In this document: positions 7,689 through 15,516 of the stretch, piece after piece
Layout of the letters: every line of letters starts with the position of its first letter
Numbering within the stretch: the stretch's first letter is position 1
Assembly: GCA_020025275.1 (NCBI GenBank)
Contig: JAHHSI010000001.1
Span: forward strand, 124,001-188,000
Length of the DNA stretch: 64,000 nt
Direction of reading: 5' to 3'
Origin: Oscillospiraceae bacterium
GTDB taxonomy: Bacteria > Bacillota > Clostridia > Oscillospirales > Oscillospiraceae
The notes under the pieces: model-generated
Databases searched by the model: none
What the model was told of the DNA's origin: nothing
Seen by the model: the letters and a program-made list of their open reading frames with translations, nothing else
Translations under genes and position numbers: made by a program

Positions 7689-8908
7689 CGTTGGTTCTCC
7701 TTATCGATCGTTCTGCGCTTCAGCGGCAGAGTAATGGAAAAACAGGTGGTGTGTGCATCGCTGCGGCAGCGGATGTCCCCGCCGTGTTCCCGGACAATGG
7801 TGCGGGCAATGGCCAGGCCCAGCCCGAAACCGGAGTGGTCGGAGCGGCTGTCGTCGGCACGATAAAAGCGGTCAAAGAGATGGGGCAGTTTTTCCGGCGG
7901 AATGGGCTCGCCGGGATTCTCCACCTCCAGAAAGGCGCTGCGCTCCGAGCGGTGCAGCGTAAGACGGACGGTGCTGTGGGGCGGGGCGTACTTGATGGCG
8001 TTATCCAGCAAAATACCGCACAGCTGGACCAGCTGTGCGCTGCGGCCGGGCAGGGTCACCCCCTCGGTGACATGGTAACGCAGCTCCCGGCCCGCCTCAT
8101 AGGCCACCGGCTCAAAGCGGAGGGCGGCCTCCGTTACCAGATCGCTGAAGTCAACGGGGGTCAGGGGCGGCTGCTGGTGCGGATTTTCCAGACGGCTCAG
8201 CGTCAGCATATCCTCCACCAAAGCGCGCATCCGCCGTGACTCCGAGCGGATGTTGTCCACATAGCGGCGGTTGTCCGCCTGCGTCTCGTGGAGAAGATCG
8301 ACGGAGGAGAGGATCACCGTCAGGGGCGTTTTCAGCTCATGGGATGCATCGGACAGGAAGCGCTGTTGTGCCTGCCAGGCCCGCTCTACCGGCTTGGCCA
8401 CCAAGGAAGAGAGAAAGTAGCTGCATACCAGCAGCACCGCCAGCGCTGCCGCGGCGATGAGCAGGGAGGTGCCCACCAGAGACCGCAGAGCGGATTGCTC
8501 CAGCGAACTGTCGGTAAAGGCAATGCGCAGCGACAGCGGCCGGGATTGGCGCAGGTAACGCAGATGGTACTTGGGGAGCAGCCCGCTCTCCTCGGTGCGG
8601 GACAGACAATCCTCAATGATGCTGCGCATGGCCTCGTTGTCGTCCAGTTGATAGTAGCGGCTGCCGGTGATGTGTACGGTGCCGCTGGGATAGACCTCGG
8701 CCACGAAGCAGGGCGGAGCAAAGCCGTCTTGCCCCGGGCGCAGGGCATCAAAGAGCCCCACCTCCAGTGCCTGCTCCATGGCCAGCTCGCTGCCGCGGCG
8801 CAGACTGTTGCGGGCGGAGAAAAAGACGCCGGTGAAGATGGTCAGCAAAATAGCGGCAGACAGCAGCATACTCACGCCCGTCACCTTCCATCGGAGCTTG
8901 CGGATCAT
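7685..8908 (-). CDS. sensor histidine kinase (OmpR-partner type)
   Basis: 407 aa. TM1 about residues 10-30, an extracytoplasmic loop 31-142, TM2 about 145-168, then HisKA with acceptor His190 in SDASHELKTPLTVI, and HATPase_c (NAIKYAPP, DRFYRADDS, GFGLGLAIA). No HAMP is obvious. Overlaps the response-regulator gene upstream and the phosphatase gene downstream, each by 4 nt. Signal unknown. Confidence 0.94.
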   Translation of the reverse strand: MIRKLRWKVTGVSMLLSAAILLTIFTGVFFSARNSLRRGSELAMEQALEVGLFDALRPGQDGFAPPCFVAEVYPSGTVHITGSRYYQLDDNEAMRSIIEDCLSRTEESGLLPKYHLRYLRQSRPLSLRIAFTDSSLEQSALRSLVGTSLLIAAAALAVLLVCSYFLSSLVAKPVERAWQAQQRFLSDASHELKTPLTVILSSVDLLHETQADNRRYVDNIRSESRRMRALVEDMLTLSRLENPHQQPPLTPVDFSDLVTEAALRFEPVAYEAGRELRYHVTEGVTLPGRSAQLVQLCGILLDNAIKYAPPHSTVRLTLHRSERSAFLEVENPGEPIPPEKLPHLFDRFYRADDSRSDHSGFGLGLAIARTIVREHGGDIRCRSDAHTTCFSITLPLKRRTIDKENQR

Positions 8909-9588
8909 GGGGCCGTCACCTCCAAACCGTAGCCCACCAGTCGGACCGTTTTGATTTTCACGGTGGAGTGGAGGTGGGTCAGCTTGCGGCGTAAAAAGGA
9001 GATATAGACCTCCACATTGTTGTCCTCGGCCTCCGAATCATAGCCCCATACGCGGTTGAGGAGCTGCTCCTTGGTGAGGATCTGCTTGTGGTGGCGCATG
9101 AACAGCTCCATCAGGTCGTATTCCTTGCGGCTCAGACGCACGGAGCGCTCGCCGCAGCACAGCAGGAAGGACCCCGGCTCCAGCCGGAGATCACCGCAGC
9201 GAAGCACGTCATCGGTGCGCAGTTCTCCCTCTCCACGCCGCAGCAAAAGGCGGACACAGGCCAAAAGCTCTTCCGGCTCAAAGGGCTTGGTGAGATAGTA
9301 ATCGGCGCCGCTGTCCAGTCCCCGCACACGGTCGGAGACATCGCTGCGGGCGGTCAGCATCAATACGGGGACGCCGCAGCCGCTGCCGCGCAGCTGCTGC
9401 AGGAGGGAAAACCCATCCAGACCGGGGAGCATGGCGTCCAACAGCACCAGATCGTAAATGCCCGAGAGGGCGTTATCCAGACCGGTCTGGCCGTCGTAGC
9501 ACAGATCCGCGGCATAGCCCTGCCGCTGCAATAGATCGGCCAGTGTCTGGGCCAGGCGTTTTTCATCTTCAATAATCAGTAGGCGCAC
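8905..9588 (-). CDS. OmpR/PhoB-family response regulator
   Basis: 227 aa. Receiver domain with phospho-acceptor Asp51 (YDLVLLDAMLPG), acidic pair IIEDE near the N terminus and the Lys switch (YLTKPFEPEEL). C-terminal winged helix (RLSRKEYDLMELFMRH, LLNRVWGYDSEAEDNNVEVY). GTG start with GAGGAG 9 nt upstream. Cotranscribed with its kinase; the DUF4340 lipoprotein gene ends 90 nt upstream and may be in the same unit. Confidence 0.95.
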   Translation of the reverse strand: MRLLIIEDEKRLAQTLADLLQRQGYAADLCYDGQTGLDNALSGIYDLVLLDAMLPGLDGFSLLQQLRGSGCGVPVLMLTARSDVSDRVRGLDSGADYYLTKPFEPEELLACVRLLLRRGEGELRTDDVLRCGDLRLEPGSFLLCCGERSVRLSRKEYDLMELFMRHHKQILTKEQLLNRVWGYDSEAEDNNVEVYISFLRRKLTHLHSTVKIKTVRLVGYGLEVTAP

Positions 9589-9678
9589 AAAATCACGCTC
9601 CTCTCTGAGATGGTTTTTCTATGGTGTATCGTCGCAGGTGCCCACGGAAGGTGCCGTGGGGCGGGAGGACGGATGGTC

Positions 9679-10611
9679 TCAGAGACCCTGCTGGGCCAGT
9701 GTCAGCAGCTGGGTCAGCTGGGCGGCGGGGATGAGGTAAATGGTGGTGTCATCGTTTACCAGTGCATAGTACCCGTCCCCACGCACGCCGCCGATGGTCA
9801 GGCGGAAGGTGTTTTCCACCGCCACCGTATTGACATAGGTCACTGTCAGTACGGCGGCAGGGCTGTCCAGACCGCACAGACCCGTGACCCCGGCACTGGG
9901 GCGGTAATCTACGGCGGACTGGATGCTTGCGGCGGAGATCTCCGCCAACAGGGCGAGCACGGTCTGGGAATCGGCCAGGGCTTCCCCGGCATACCAAGTA
10001 CCGTCACTCTGGCGGGTGAAGACGCTGGTGCCGGCACCGCCCTCCAGTGTGACGGAGCGGACCTGATCGGCGGTGAAATGGGGGATCTGGGGCAGCACCA
10101 TCATGTCGAAGATGCTGCGGCCGAGCAGGTCTTTCAGGATGGCCGGCGCCTCGTAGATGGCGTCAGGCACATCACTGCGGGTCATGTATACGCTCCCGTT
10201 TTCAAAGGTGGAACCGAGAGAAAAGGTCAGCGTTTCGCCGCTTTTTCCGGTGGTGGATAGGGACTGTTCCGGACGGCTCAGACCATAGGCCGCAGGATCG
10301 GTGGCCTCCGGGAGGGGCTGCGCCGCAGCCATGGTATGTACGGTGTCCAGAATCCGTCGGATGTCGTCTTGCTTCAGAGGAAATGCCGGATCGTCCCGCC
10401 AGTGCCAGGTGCCGTCCTCGCCGCAGGTGAAGTGCAGCGTGGTGGAGCCGTTGAAATACGAGAGCGTGTCAGAACCGGCGATCTGGGCCGCAGCGTCCGA
10501 CTGAATGTCGGCCCCGCCGGCATCGGGGGCGTGGGTTTGACAGGCGGCAAGGCTGCCTGCCAGCAGGACAAGGGCCAGTACCGCCAACAGAATGCGTCGA
10601 TATGGTTTCAT
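9679..10611 (-). CDS. DUF4340-containing lipoprotein
   Basis: 310 aa. Signal peptide with lipobox (LLAGSLAAC), so predicted to be lipid-anchored outside the membrane. The rest matches the DUF4340 pattern: repeated short beta-rich modules such as TWHWRDDPAFPLKQDDIRRI, AAYGLSRPE and TLTFSLGSTFENGSVY. Some DUF4340 proteins sit beside gliding/ABC (GldG-like) genes, which is not the case here. Start ATG at 10611 gives a proper signal peptide; in-frame sequence upstream is not signal-like. Located upstream of the response regulator. Function unknown. Confidence 0.82.
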   Translation of the reverse strand: MKPYRRILLAVLALVLLAGSLAACQTHAPDAGGADIQSDAAAQIAGSDTLSYFNGSTTLHFTCGEDGTWHWRDDPAFPLKQDDIRRILDTVHTMAAAQPLPEATDPAAYGLSRPEQSLSTTGKSGETLTFSLGSTFENGSVYMTRSDVPDAIYEAPAILKDLLGRSIFDMMVLPQIPHFTADQVRSVTLEGGAGTSVFTRQSDGTWYAGEALADSQTVLALLAEISAASIQSAVDYRPSAGVTGLCGLDSPAAVLTVTYVNTVAVENTFRLTIGGVRGDGYYALVNDDTTIYLIPAAQLTQLLTLAQQGL

Positions 10612-10746
10612 GGGTAAGGATTTCCTTTCGTGTGTTCTTCCATCCAAATCGTATACCAGTATAGCAAAAAAACAGGGAAAAGAAAAGAAAAACCGGGAAA
10701 AGGACAAAGGGAACGGCCAAAGCAGACGAAAAGTGACGGAAGGGAG

Positions 10747-10838
10747 CGGCAGGGATGCATATGGTGCCCGGCGGAATGTCAGCAATGGATCAGACGATGG
10801 ATAATGGGTATACCATTGCACAGCGCAAGCCGCTGCCG
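10747..10838 (+). promoter_or_regulatory. possible structured leader RNA upstream of the attenuator
   Basis: Nested complementary segments: cggcag (10747-10752) with ctgccg (10833-10838), and gcaatgg (10782-10788) with ccattgc (10813-10819). They lie directly before the terminator hairpin at 10871. No known riboswitch motif is recognisable (in particular no CTGAGA of a TPP element). Low-confidence candidate. Confidence 0.3.
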
Positions 10839-10870
10839 GCGGAGAAAAAAGAAAGCGTGACGTCGGGAAA

Positions 10871-10897
10871 AGGACCGCCTGCGGGCGGTCCTTTTTT
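10871..10897 (+). terminator. terminator hairpin in the leader of the ABC importer operon
   Basis: Perfect 9-bp stem aggaccgcc / ggcggtcct, 4-nt loop, T6 tail. No plus-strand gene precedes it; the next plus-strand gene starts at 10980. It is therefore either an attenuator for the importer operon or a barrier against antisense transcription. Confidence 0.8.
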
Positions 10898-10979
10898 GCG
10901 CCCGTCTCCGAGGGAGGTTCCCTTTGGCCCGATGCTACATAGAATGACGTGGGAGATTTATTCTCCGGTAAGGAGGCAT

Positions 10980-11744
10980 ATGACGGGCATGATCAAAGTG
11001 CAGAACGCCGCCCTGACCTACCAATCCCCGGAGGGGGAGGTGGAGGCATTGCGCGATGTCTCCTTCGCCATGGAGGAAGGGGCGTTTTACAGTATTGTGG
11101 GCCCCTCAGGGTGTGGAAAATCCACCCTGCTGGGGGCGATTGCGGGGCTGGAACAGCTCAGCGGCGGAGCCATCTATCTGGACGGAGAGGAGATCCGGGG
11201 GCCGAACCCGAAAATCGGCCTGATGCCCCAGAGCGATCAGCTGTTCGGATGGAAGACCATCCGGGACAACGTGCTGCTGGGACTGCAGGTGCGCCGGGAA
11301 AATACACCGGAGCGCCGGGCCCATGCCGACGAATTGCTGACGCGCTACGGGCTGGCAGAATTTGCTAATAAGCGGCCGGCGCAGCTCTCCGGTGGGATGC
11401 GCCAGCGCTGTTCCCTGATCCGCACGCTGGTTCCTCAGCCGCGGATCCTGCTGCTGGATGAGCCGTTTTCCGCGCTGGACTACCAGACGCGGCTGGCCGT
11501 CTCGGCAGACGTATACGACATTTTGCGCCGGGAACAGATGACGGCGCTGCTGGTGACCCATGACATCGCCGAGGCCATCAGTATGTCAGACCGTGTGGTG
11601 GTGCTGTCCGGCCGTCCGGCCGTGGTGAAGAATATCCACGATCTGGGGAGACTGCGTGTGCTCTCCCCCATGGAGCGGCGGGACACGGAGGAATTTCACA
11701 CGTTTTTCAATACCATATGGAAGGAGTTGGAGATCCATGGCTGA
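10980..11744 (+). CDS. ABC transporter ATP-binding protein (SsuB/TauB/ThiZ class)
   Basis: 254 aa. Walker A GPSGCGKSTLL, Q-loop LMPQSDQLF, signature LSGGMRQRCSLIR, Walker B ILLLDEPFSALD, H-loop LVTHDIAEAISMSD. Powers the NMT1/THI5-type importer encoded by the next two genes. ATG at 10980 has AGGAGG only 4 nt upstream; an in-frame ATG at 10989 has 13 nt spacing, so either may serve. Its end overlaps the permease start by 8 nt. Confidence 0.93.
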   Translation: MTGMIKVQNAALTYQSPEGEVEALRDVSFAMEEGAFYSIVGPSGCGKSTLLGAIAGLEQLSGGAIYLDGEEIRGPNPKIGLMPQSDQLFGWKTIRDNVLLGLQVRRENTPERRAHADELLTRYGLAEFANKRPAQLSGGMRQRCSLIRTLVPQPRILLLDEPFSALDYQTRLAVSADVYDILRREQMTALLVTHDIAEAISMSDRVVVLSGRPAVVKNIHDLGRLRVLSPMERRDTEEFHTFFNTIWKELEIHG

Positions 11745-12555
11745 GAGAGATACGCTCTCCACCGTCCGAGCACAGTGGCTGCGCCAACAGCAACACCACC
11801 GCAGGAGCATCCGGGTCTGGCAGGTGGCTCTGGTAGTGGGGCTGTTTGCCCTGTGGGAGCTGTCCACCCGCTGGGGGTGGAGCGACGGCTTTCTGATCTC
11901 CAGTCCCTCACGGATGCTCACCACGCTGAGGAACCTGTGCAGCGGCGGAGAATTGCTGCGCCATGTGGGCACATCCTGCCTTGAAACCGTGGTGGGGTTC
12001 ACGTTAGGAACGCTGCTGGGGACAGGGATTGCTGTGGTCATGTGGTGGTGGCCCTCGGTAGCGGAGGTGCTCGATCCCTATCTGGTAGTGCTCAATGCCC
12101 TGCCAAAGACGGCATTGGGGCCGATTTTTATTGTCTGGATGGGGGCCGGTGCAGGTGCCATCATTATGATGACCCTGGCCATCTCCCTAATTGTTACAAT
12201 TTTGAATATGTATATGGGCTTTCAGTCCACGGATGTGCAGAAGATCCGTCTCATGCGCTCGCTGGGGGCCGACCGGGGCCAGATCCTGCGGATGCTGGTG
12301 TTTCCGGCCAACTGCCCGACCCTTTTCAATACGCTGAAGGTGAATGTGGGGCTGTCGTGGGTCGGAGTGATCATGGGCGAGTTTCTTGTCTCCCGCGCCG
12401 GTTTGGGGTATCTCATCGTCTACGGCTCGCAGGTGTTCAACATGGATCTGGTCATGACCAGTGTGTTGCTGCTGGCGCTGGCGGCGGTGCTGATGTACCG
12501 ACTCGTGCTGTGCGGAGAAAAGATATTACATCATTATTGGGGGGTACAGTCTTGA
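11737..12555 (+). CDS. ABC transporter permease (SsuC/ThiX class)
   Basis: 272 aa, about six transmembrane helices. BPD_transp_1 fold with the EAA-type loop (MRSLGADRGQILRMLVFPAN) that contacts the ATPase. ATG has AAGGAG upstream and overlaps the ATPase gene by 8 nt; the binding-protein gene starts inside its stop as TTGA. Confidence 0.92.
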   Translation: MAERDTLSTVRAQWLRQQQHHRRSIRVWQVALVVGLFALWELSTRWGWSDGFLISSPSRMLTTLRNLCSGGELLRHVGTSCLETVVGFTLGTLLGTGIAVVMWWWPSVAEVLDPYLVVLNALPKTALGPIFIVWMGAGAGAIIMMTLAISLIVTILNMYMGFQSTDVQKIRLMRSLGADRGQILRMLVFPANCPTLFNTLKVNVGLSWVGVIMGEFLVSRAGLGYLIVYGSQVFNMDLVMTSVLLLALAAVLMYRLVLCGEKILHHYWGVQS

Positions 12556-13556
12556 ATCGAAACAAGGTTTGTGCGGGGCTGCTGGCAGCCACGCTGCTGC
12601 TTGGTTCAGCCCTGATGGGCTGCGGCAGCCGGGAGGAAGCGTACACCACGGTGCGGGTCAACGAGGTGACCCATTCGGTCTTTTATGCGCCGCAGTATGT
12701 GGCCATGCAGCAGGGCTTTTTTAAGTCCGAGGGTCTGGATGTGCAGCTGACCAACGGCGGCGGGGCCGACAAGGTCATGACCGCCGTAGTGTCGGGACAG
12801 GCGGACATCGGTCTGGCCGGGCCGGAGGCCTGCATCTATGTCCGCGGGCAGGGCAAGGAGGATGTTCCGGTGCTCTTTGCCCAGCTGACGCAGCGGGACG
12901 GCTCGTTCCTGGTGGGGCGGACGGCGGAGGCTTTCTCGTGGGAGAATCTGCGGGGAAAAACCGTGATCGGCGGCAGGAAAGGCGGCGTACCGGAGATGAC
13001 GCTGGAGTATGTCATGGCGCAAAACGGCGTGGTGCCCAACGTGGATGCCACCGTGGATACGTCGGTGCAGTTCAACATGATGGCCGGGGCGTTTACCGGC
13101 GGCCAAGGGGATTATGTGACGCTCTTTGAGCCCACTGCCACGGAGCTGGAAATGGCCGGCAAGGGATACGTGCTCTGCTCCATGGGCGAGGAGAGCGGAG
13201 AGATCCCCTATACGGCCTATTTTGCCAACCGCAGCTATGTGGAGAAAAACAGCGATGTGGTGCAGCGCTTCACCAATGCCATTGCCCGCGCTCAGCGCTG
13301 GATGAACGAGCACTCCGACCGGGAGGTGGCCCGGAGCCTTGCTGACCAGTTCCCGGATACCGCACCGGAGGTGCTGGAGCGGGTGGTGGCCCGGTATCGC
13401 GCCATTGACGCCTGGAGCAGCACTCCAGTCATGGAGAAGGCATCGTTGGAGCGCTTGGAGACGGTGATGGAGCACGCCGGTGAGCTGGACCATGCGGCAT
13501 GGGTGGATTTTGAGGAGATCGTGGAGAACCGCTTTGCCAGCAAGGCGGTATCCTAA
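12552..13556 (+). CDS. NMT1/THI5-like substrate-binding lipoprotein
   Basis: 334 aa. Lipobox LLGSALMGC; then VRVNEVTHSVFYAPQYVAMQ, QGFFKSEGLDVQLTNGGG and SGQADIGLAGPEA, the N-lobe pattern shared by binding proteins for nitrate, taurine, sulfonates and the pyrimidine precursor of thiamine. The substrate is not decided by sequence. I use TTG at 12552 because it forms a TTGA overlap with the permease stop and starts a correct signal peptide, with GGGGGG 7-8 nt upstream. Confidence 0.9.
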   Translation: MNRNKVCAGLLAATLLLGSALMGCGSREEAYTTVRVNEVTHSVFYAPQYVAMQQGFFKSEGLDVQLTNGGGADKVMTAVVSGQADIGLAGPEACIYVRGQGKEDVPVLFAQLTQRDGSFLVGRTAEAFSWENLRGKTVIGGRKGGVPEMTLEYVMAQNGVVPNVDATVDTSVQFNMMAGAFTGGQGDYVTLFEPTATELEMAGKGYVLCSMGEESGEIPYTAYFANRSYVEKNSDVVQRFTNAIARAQRWMNEHSDREVARSLADQFPDTAPEVLERVVARYRAIDAWSSTPVMEKASLERLETVMEHAGELDHAAWVDFEEIVENRFASKAVS

Positions 13557-13564
13557 ATACGTGG

Positions 13565-13600
13565 AACGGCAGCAGTCCTGGGAGGACTGCTGCCGTTTTT
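13565..13600 (+). terminator. terminator of ABC importer operon
   Basis: 15-bp stem aacggcagcagtcct / aggactgctgccgtt followed by T residues, 9 nt after the stop. Confidence 0.9.
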
Positions 13601-13618
13601 CCATACTACCGGAACCTG

Positions 13619-15313
13619 TTAGTGCAGTGCCGGGCGGATGTCGTAGTATTTTTGGATACTGGAAGCGCCGTTCCATGTCATGTAGCCACCGGTGTGACCG
13701 GTGTCCCGCAGAGCGCGGATCTGATCGGCCACCTGCTCGGGTCCATAGTAGGTGTAGGGCTCCCGGATGGCGCTGTAGGCCTGCAGCCAAGTGCGCACGG
13801 CGGCCGGAGTGACCGTTTCCTGCTGCCGTGCTGCTGCTTTTTCACCGAAGGTGTGGAGCATTTCGTAGGGGTGCTCCCACGGCAGCCAGTCGCCGACGGC
13901 GCCGTAGTGATCGGGATAGGGCATGGCGGAGATGGCGTCCACCACGGAGCTGATGGCGGGCCAGTACTGGCCGTAGGCGCACACATAGCTCTCGGCGCAC
14001 TCGCCGAATACGTCGGCGCTGACGTAGGCACCGGCGGGATGGATGCGGTCGCAGGCGTACATCAAAAAGCGCTGGATGGCCTGGGCCTTGCTCTCGCCGT
14101 AGGTGTTGCGGTAATCAATGGCGCTGTCCTCGTATTCCCATGTGCCGTCGGGGAAACGGACATAGTCGAACTGGATCTCGTTGAAGCCCATCATCTCCAC
14201 GGCCTCCAGAGCCAGATCCACCTTGTACTGCCAGACGTAGCGGTTGTAGGGGCTGGGCCAATACATCCCGCCGATCTGCATGGGCTGCCCCGTAGCGGTG
14301 GCGGCGATCAGGGCCTCCGGATGATCCACGGCGAAATGGGGGTCGTTGAAGGTGGTGATGCGCCCGATGACATAGTATCCGGCGTCCTTGATTTTCTGCA
14401 CGGCGGCCTGATATTCCTCGGCGGTGTTGTAGGCACCTGCGTAGGCCGAGGGCGAGTATTTCTCCATGGTGGGGGAGGCGTAGCCGATAGCACCGCCATC
14501 TTGAATGTCGATGACGAAGGCATTGACGCCGCACCCGGCGGCAATGTCCAGATAGGTATCCACATGGGCCACAAACTCGTTATTAAGATAGAGGGCCCGG
14601 ACCTCCTCCGGCATGGGATTGCCGTCGATGGGCTTCTTTTCCCTCGGATAGTAGTCCAGCCCTGCGGCGTCTCCGCCGCCCCAGCTGTCGCCGCGGGAGA
14701 CGTGGAGCTCATAGAGCTTCTGGTCGTAGGGGGCCAGCGCCGCCTCCTCGGTGTCGGATAGATAGCCGGAGCGGACAAAGCCCTCCTCACCGTTCAGACG
14801 GACGCAGTAGCGGGCTACGGAGCCGTCTTCGGCCAGTCCTTCATAGCCCGTTATTTCCAGTGCCTGCCCCCGGTCGGCCAGGGTCCCGGCCACGGCCCCG
14901 CTCTCGTCGGTGAGATTGACCGCCGTGCGGACATACAGGGTTTTGGTGGTGACCACGGCGTGGGGATCATCGGTGAGATTTTCCTTATTGATCCAGCCGA
15001 ACTGCTCCTCGCCGAGCACCAGCTGTACCATGTCCGGGTGGTCCTTGTCCTCGCCGACTACATAGGTCACGGAGCTGCCACGCACGGCCTCCTGCAGCAC
15101 ATTGCCCTTGTCGTCGTAGATGTCTGCCGTCCGGTGGGCGGCAGCAATATAGCCCTCCGCCGTCACCAGAGGGTGGGGCCGGAAGACCCACACGGCGGCG
15201 GCAGTCAAAGCGGCCACGGCAAGGATCACCACGGGGATCAGCCAACACTTCTTCTTTTTTTGAAACACCTTTTCCTGCGGAATTTCGTTTATTTCATGTA
15301 CGTTCGCTGTCAT
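13619..15313 (-). CDS. putative glycoside hydrolase (DUF4015) with SH3-like region, membrane-anchored
   Basis: 564 aa. N-terminal cytoplasmic stretch, one transmembrane helix (residues ~29-48, WLIPVVILAVAALTAAAVWV), then SH3-like repeats (~55-200, GWINKENL, GFVRSGYL). Residues ~230-540 are the DUF4015 TIM-barrel-like hydrolase region: VNAFVIDIQDGG, GYYVIGRITTFND, GFNEIQFDYVRFPDG and AYVSADVFG carry the conserved acidic residues of the family. Substrate unknown; SH3 domains suggest the cell wall. Start at 15313 chosen for GAGG 6 nt upstream. Divergent from the dockerin/cohesin pair with a 203-nt shared region. Confidence 0.85.
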   Translation of the reverse strand: MTANVHEINEIPQEKVFQKKKKCWLIPVVILAVAALTAAAVWVFRPHPLVTAEGYIAAAHRTADIYDDKGNVLQEAVRGSSVTYVVGEDKDHPDMVQLVLGEEQFGWINKENLTDDPHAVVTTKTLYVRTAVNLTDESGAVAGTLADRGQALEITGYEGLAEDGSVARYCVRLNGEEGFVRSGYLSDTEEAALAPYDQKLYELHVSRGDSWGGGDAAGLDYYPREKKPIDGNPMPEEVRALYLNNEFVAHVDTYLDIAAGCGVNAFVIDIQDGGAIGYASPTMEKYSPSAYAGAYNTAEEYQAAVQKIKDAGYYVIGRITTFNDPHFAVDHPEALIAATATGQPMQIGGMYWPSPYNRYVWQYKVDLALEAVEMMGFNEIQFDYVRFPDGTWEYEDSAIDYRNTYGESKAQAIQRFLMYACDRIHPAGAYVSADVFGECAESYVCAYGQYWPAISSVVDAISAMPYPDHYGAVGDWLPWEHPYEMLHTFGEKAAARQQETVTPAAVRTWLQAYSAIREPYTYYGPEQVADQIRALRDTGHTGGYMTWNGASSIQKYYDIRPALH

Positions 15314-15433
15314 AGAACACCTCGCTTGCAAGTATGGTACGCCTATTATAGAGGAAGAGGCGTTGAATTTCTACAAGAATTTCAAAAAAGACAGAAAAAC
15401 CCAGTAGTGGCGACAGAAAAATGCGTTCATTTA

Positions 15434-15462
15434 TAGACAAAAAAATCATCGTATGATATAAT
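15434..15462 (+). promoter_or_regulatory. promoter of dockerin/cohesin operon
   Basis: TAGACA (15434-15439), 17-bp spacer, perfect TATAAT (15457-15462), 55 nt before the start codon. Confidence 0.75.
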
Positions 15463-15516
15463 TTCCACACTTATAGTTATGTAAATCTGCAGTGCATTTT
15501 CAGATAAGGTGAGGCT

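Noticed and set aside
9639..9660. Terminator between the DUF4340 gene and the response regulator
   Set aside because: The cccacgg/ccgtggg hairpin has no T-tract on either strand; it does not decide whether the genes form one operon.
10740..10870. TPP riboswitch before the NMT1/THI5-type importer
   Set aside because: No CTGAGA or the rest of the TPP core can be found, so thiamine control is not supported by the sequence.
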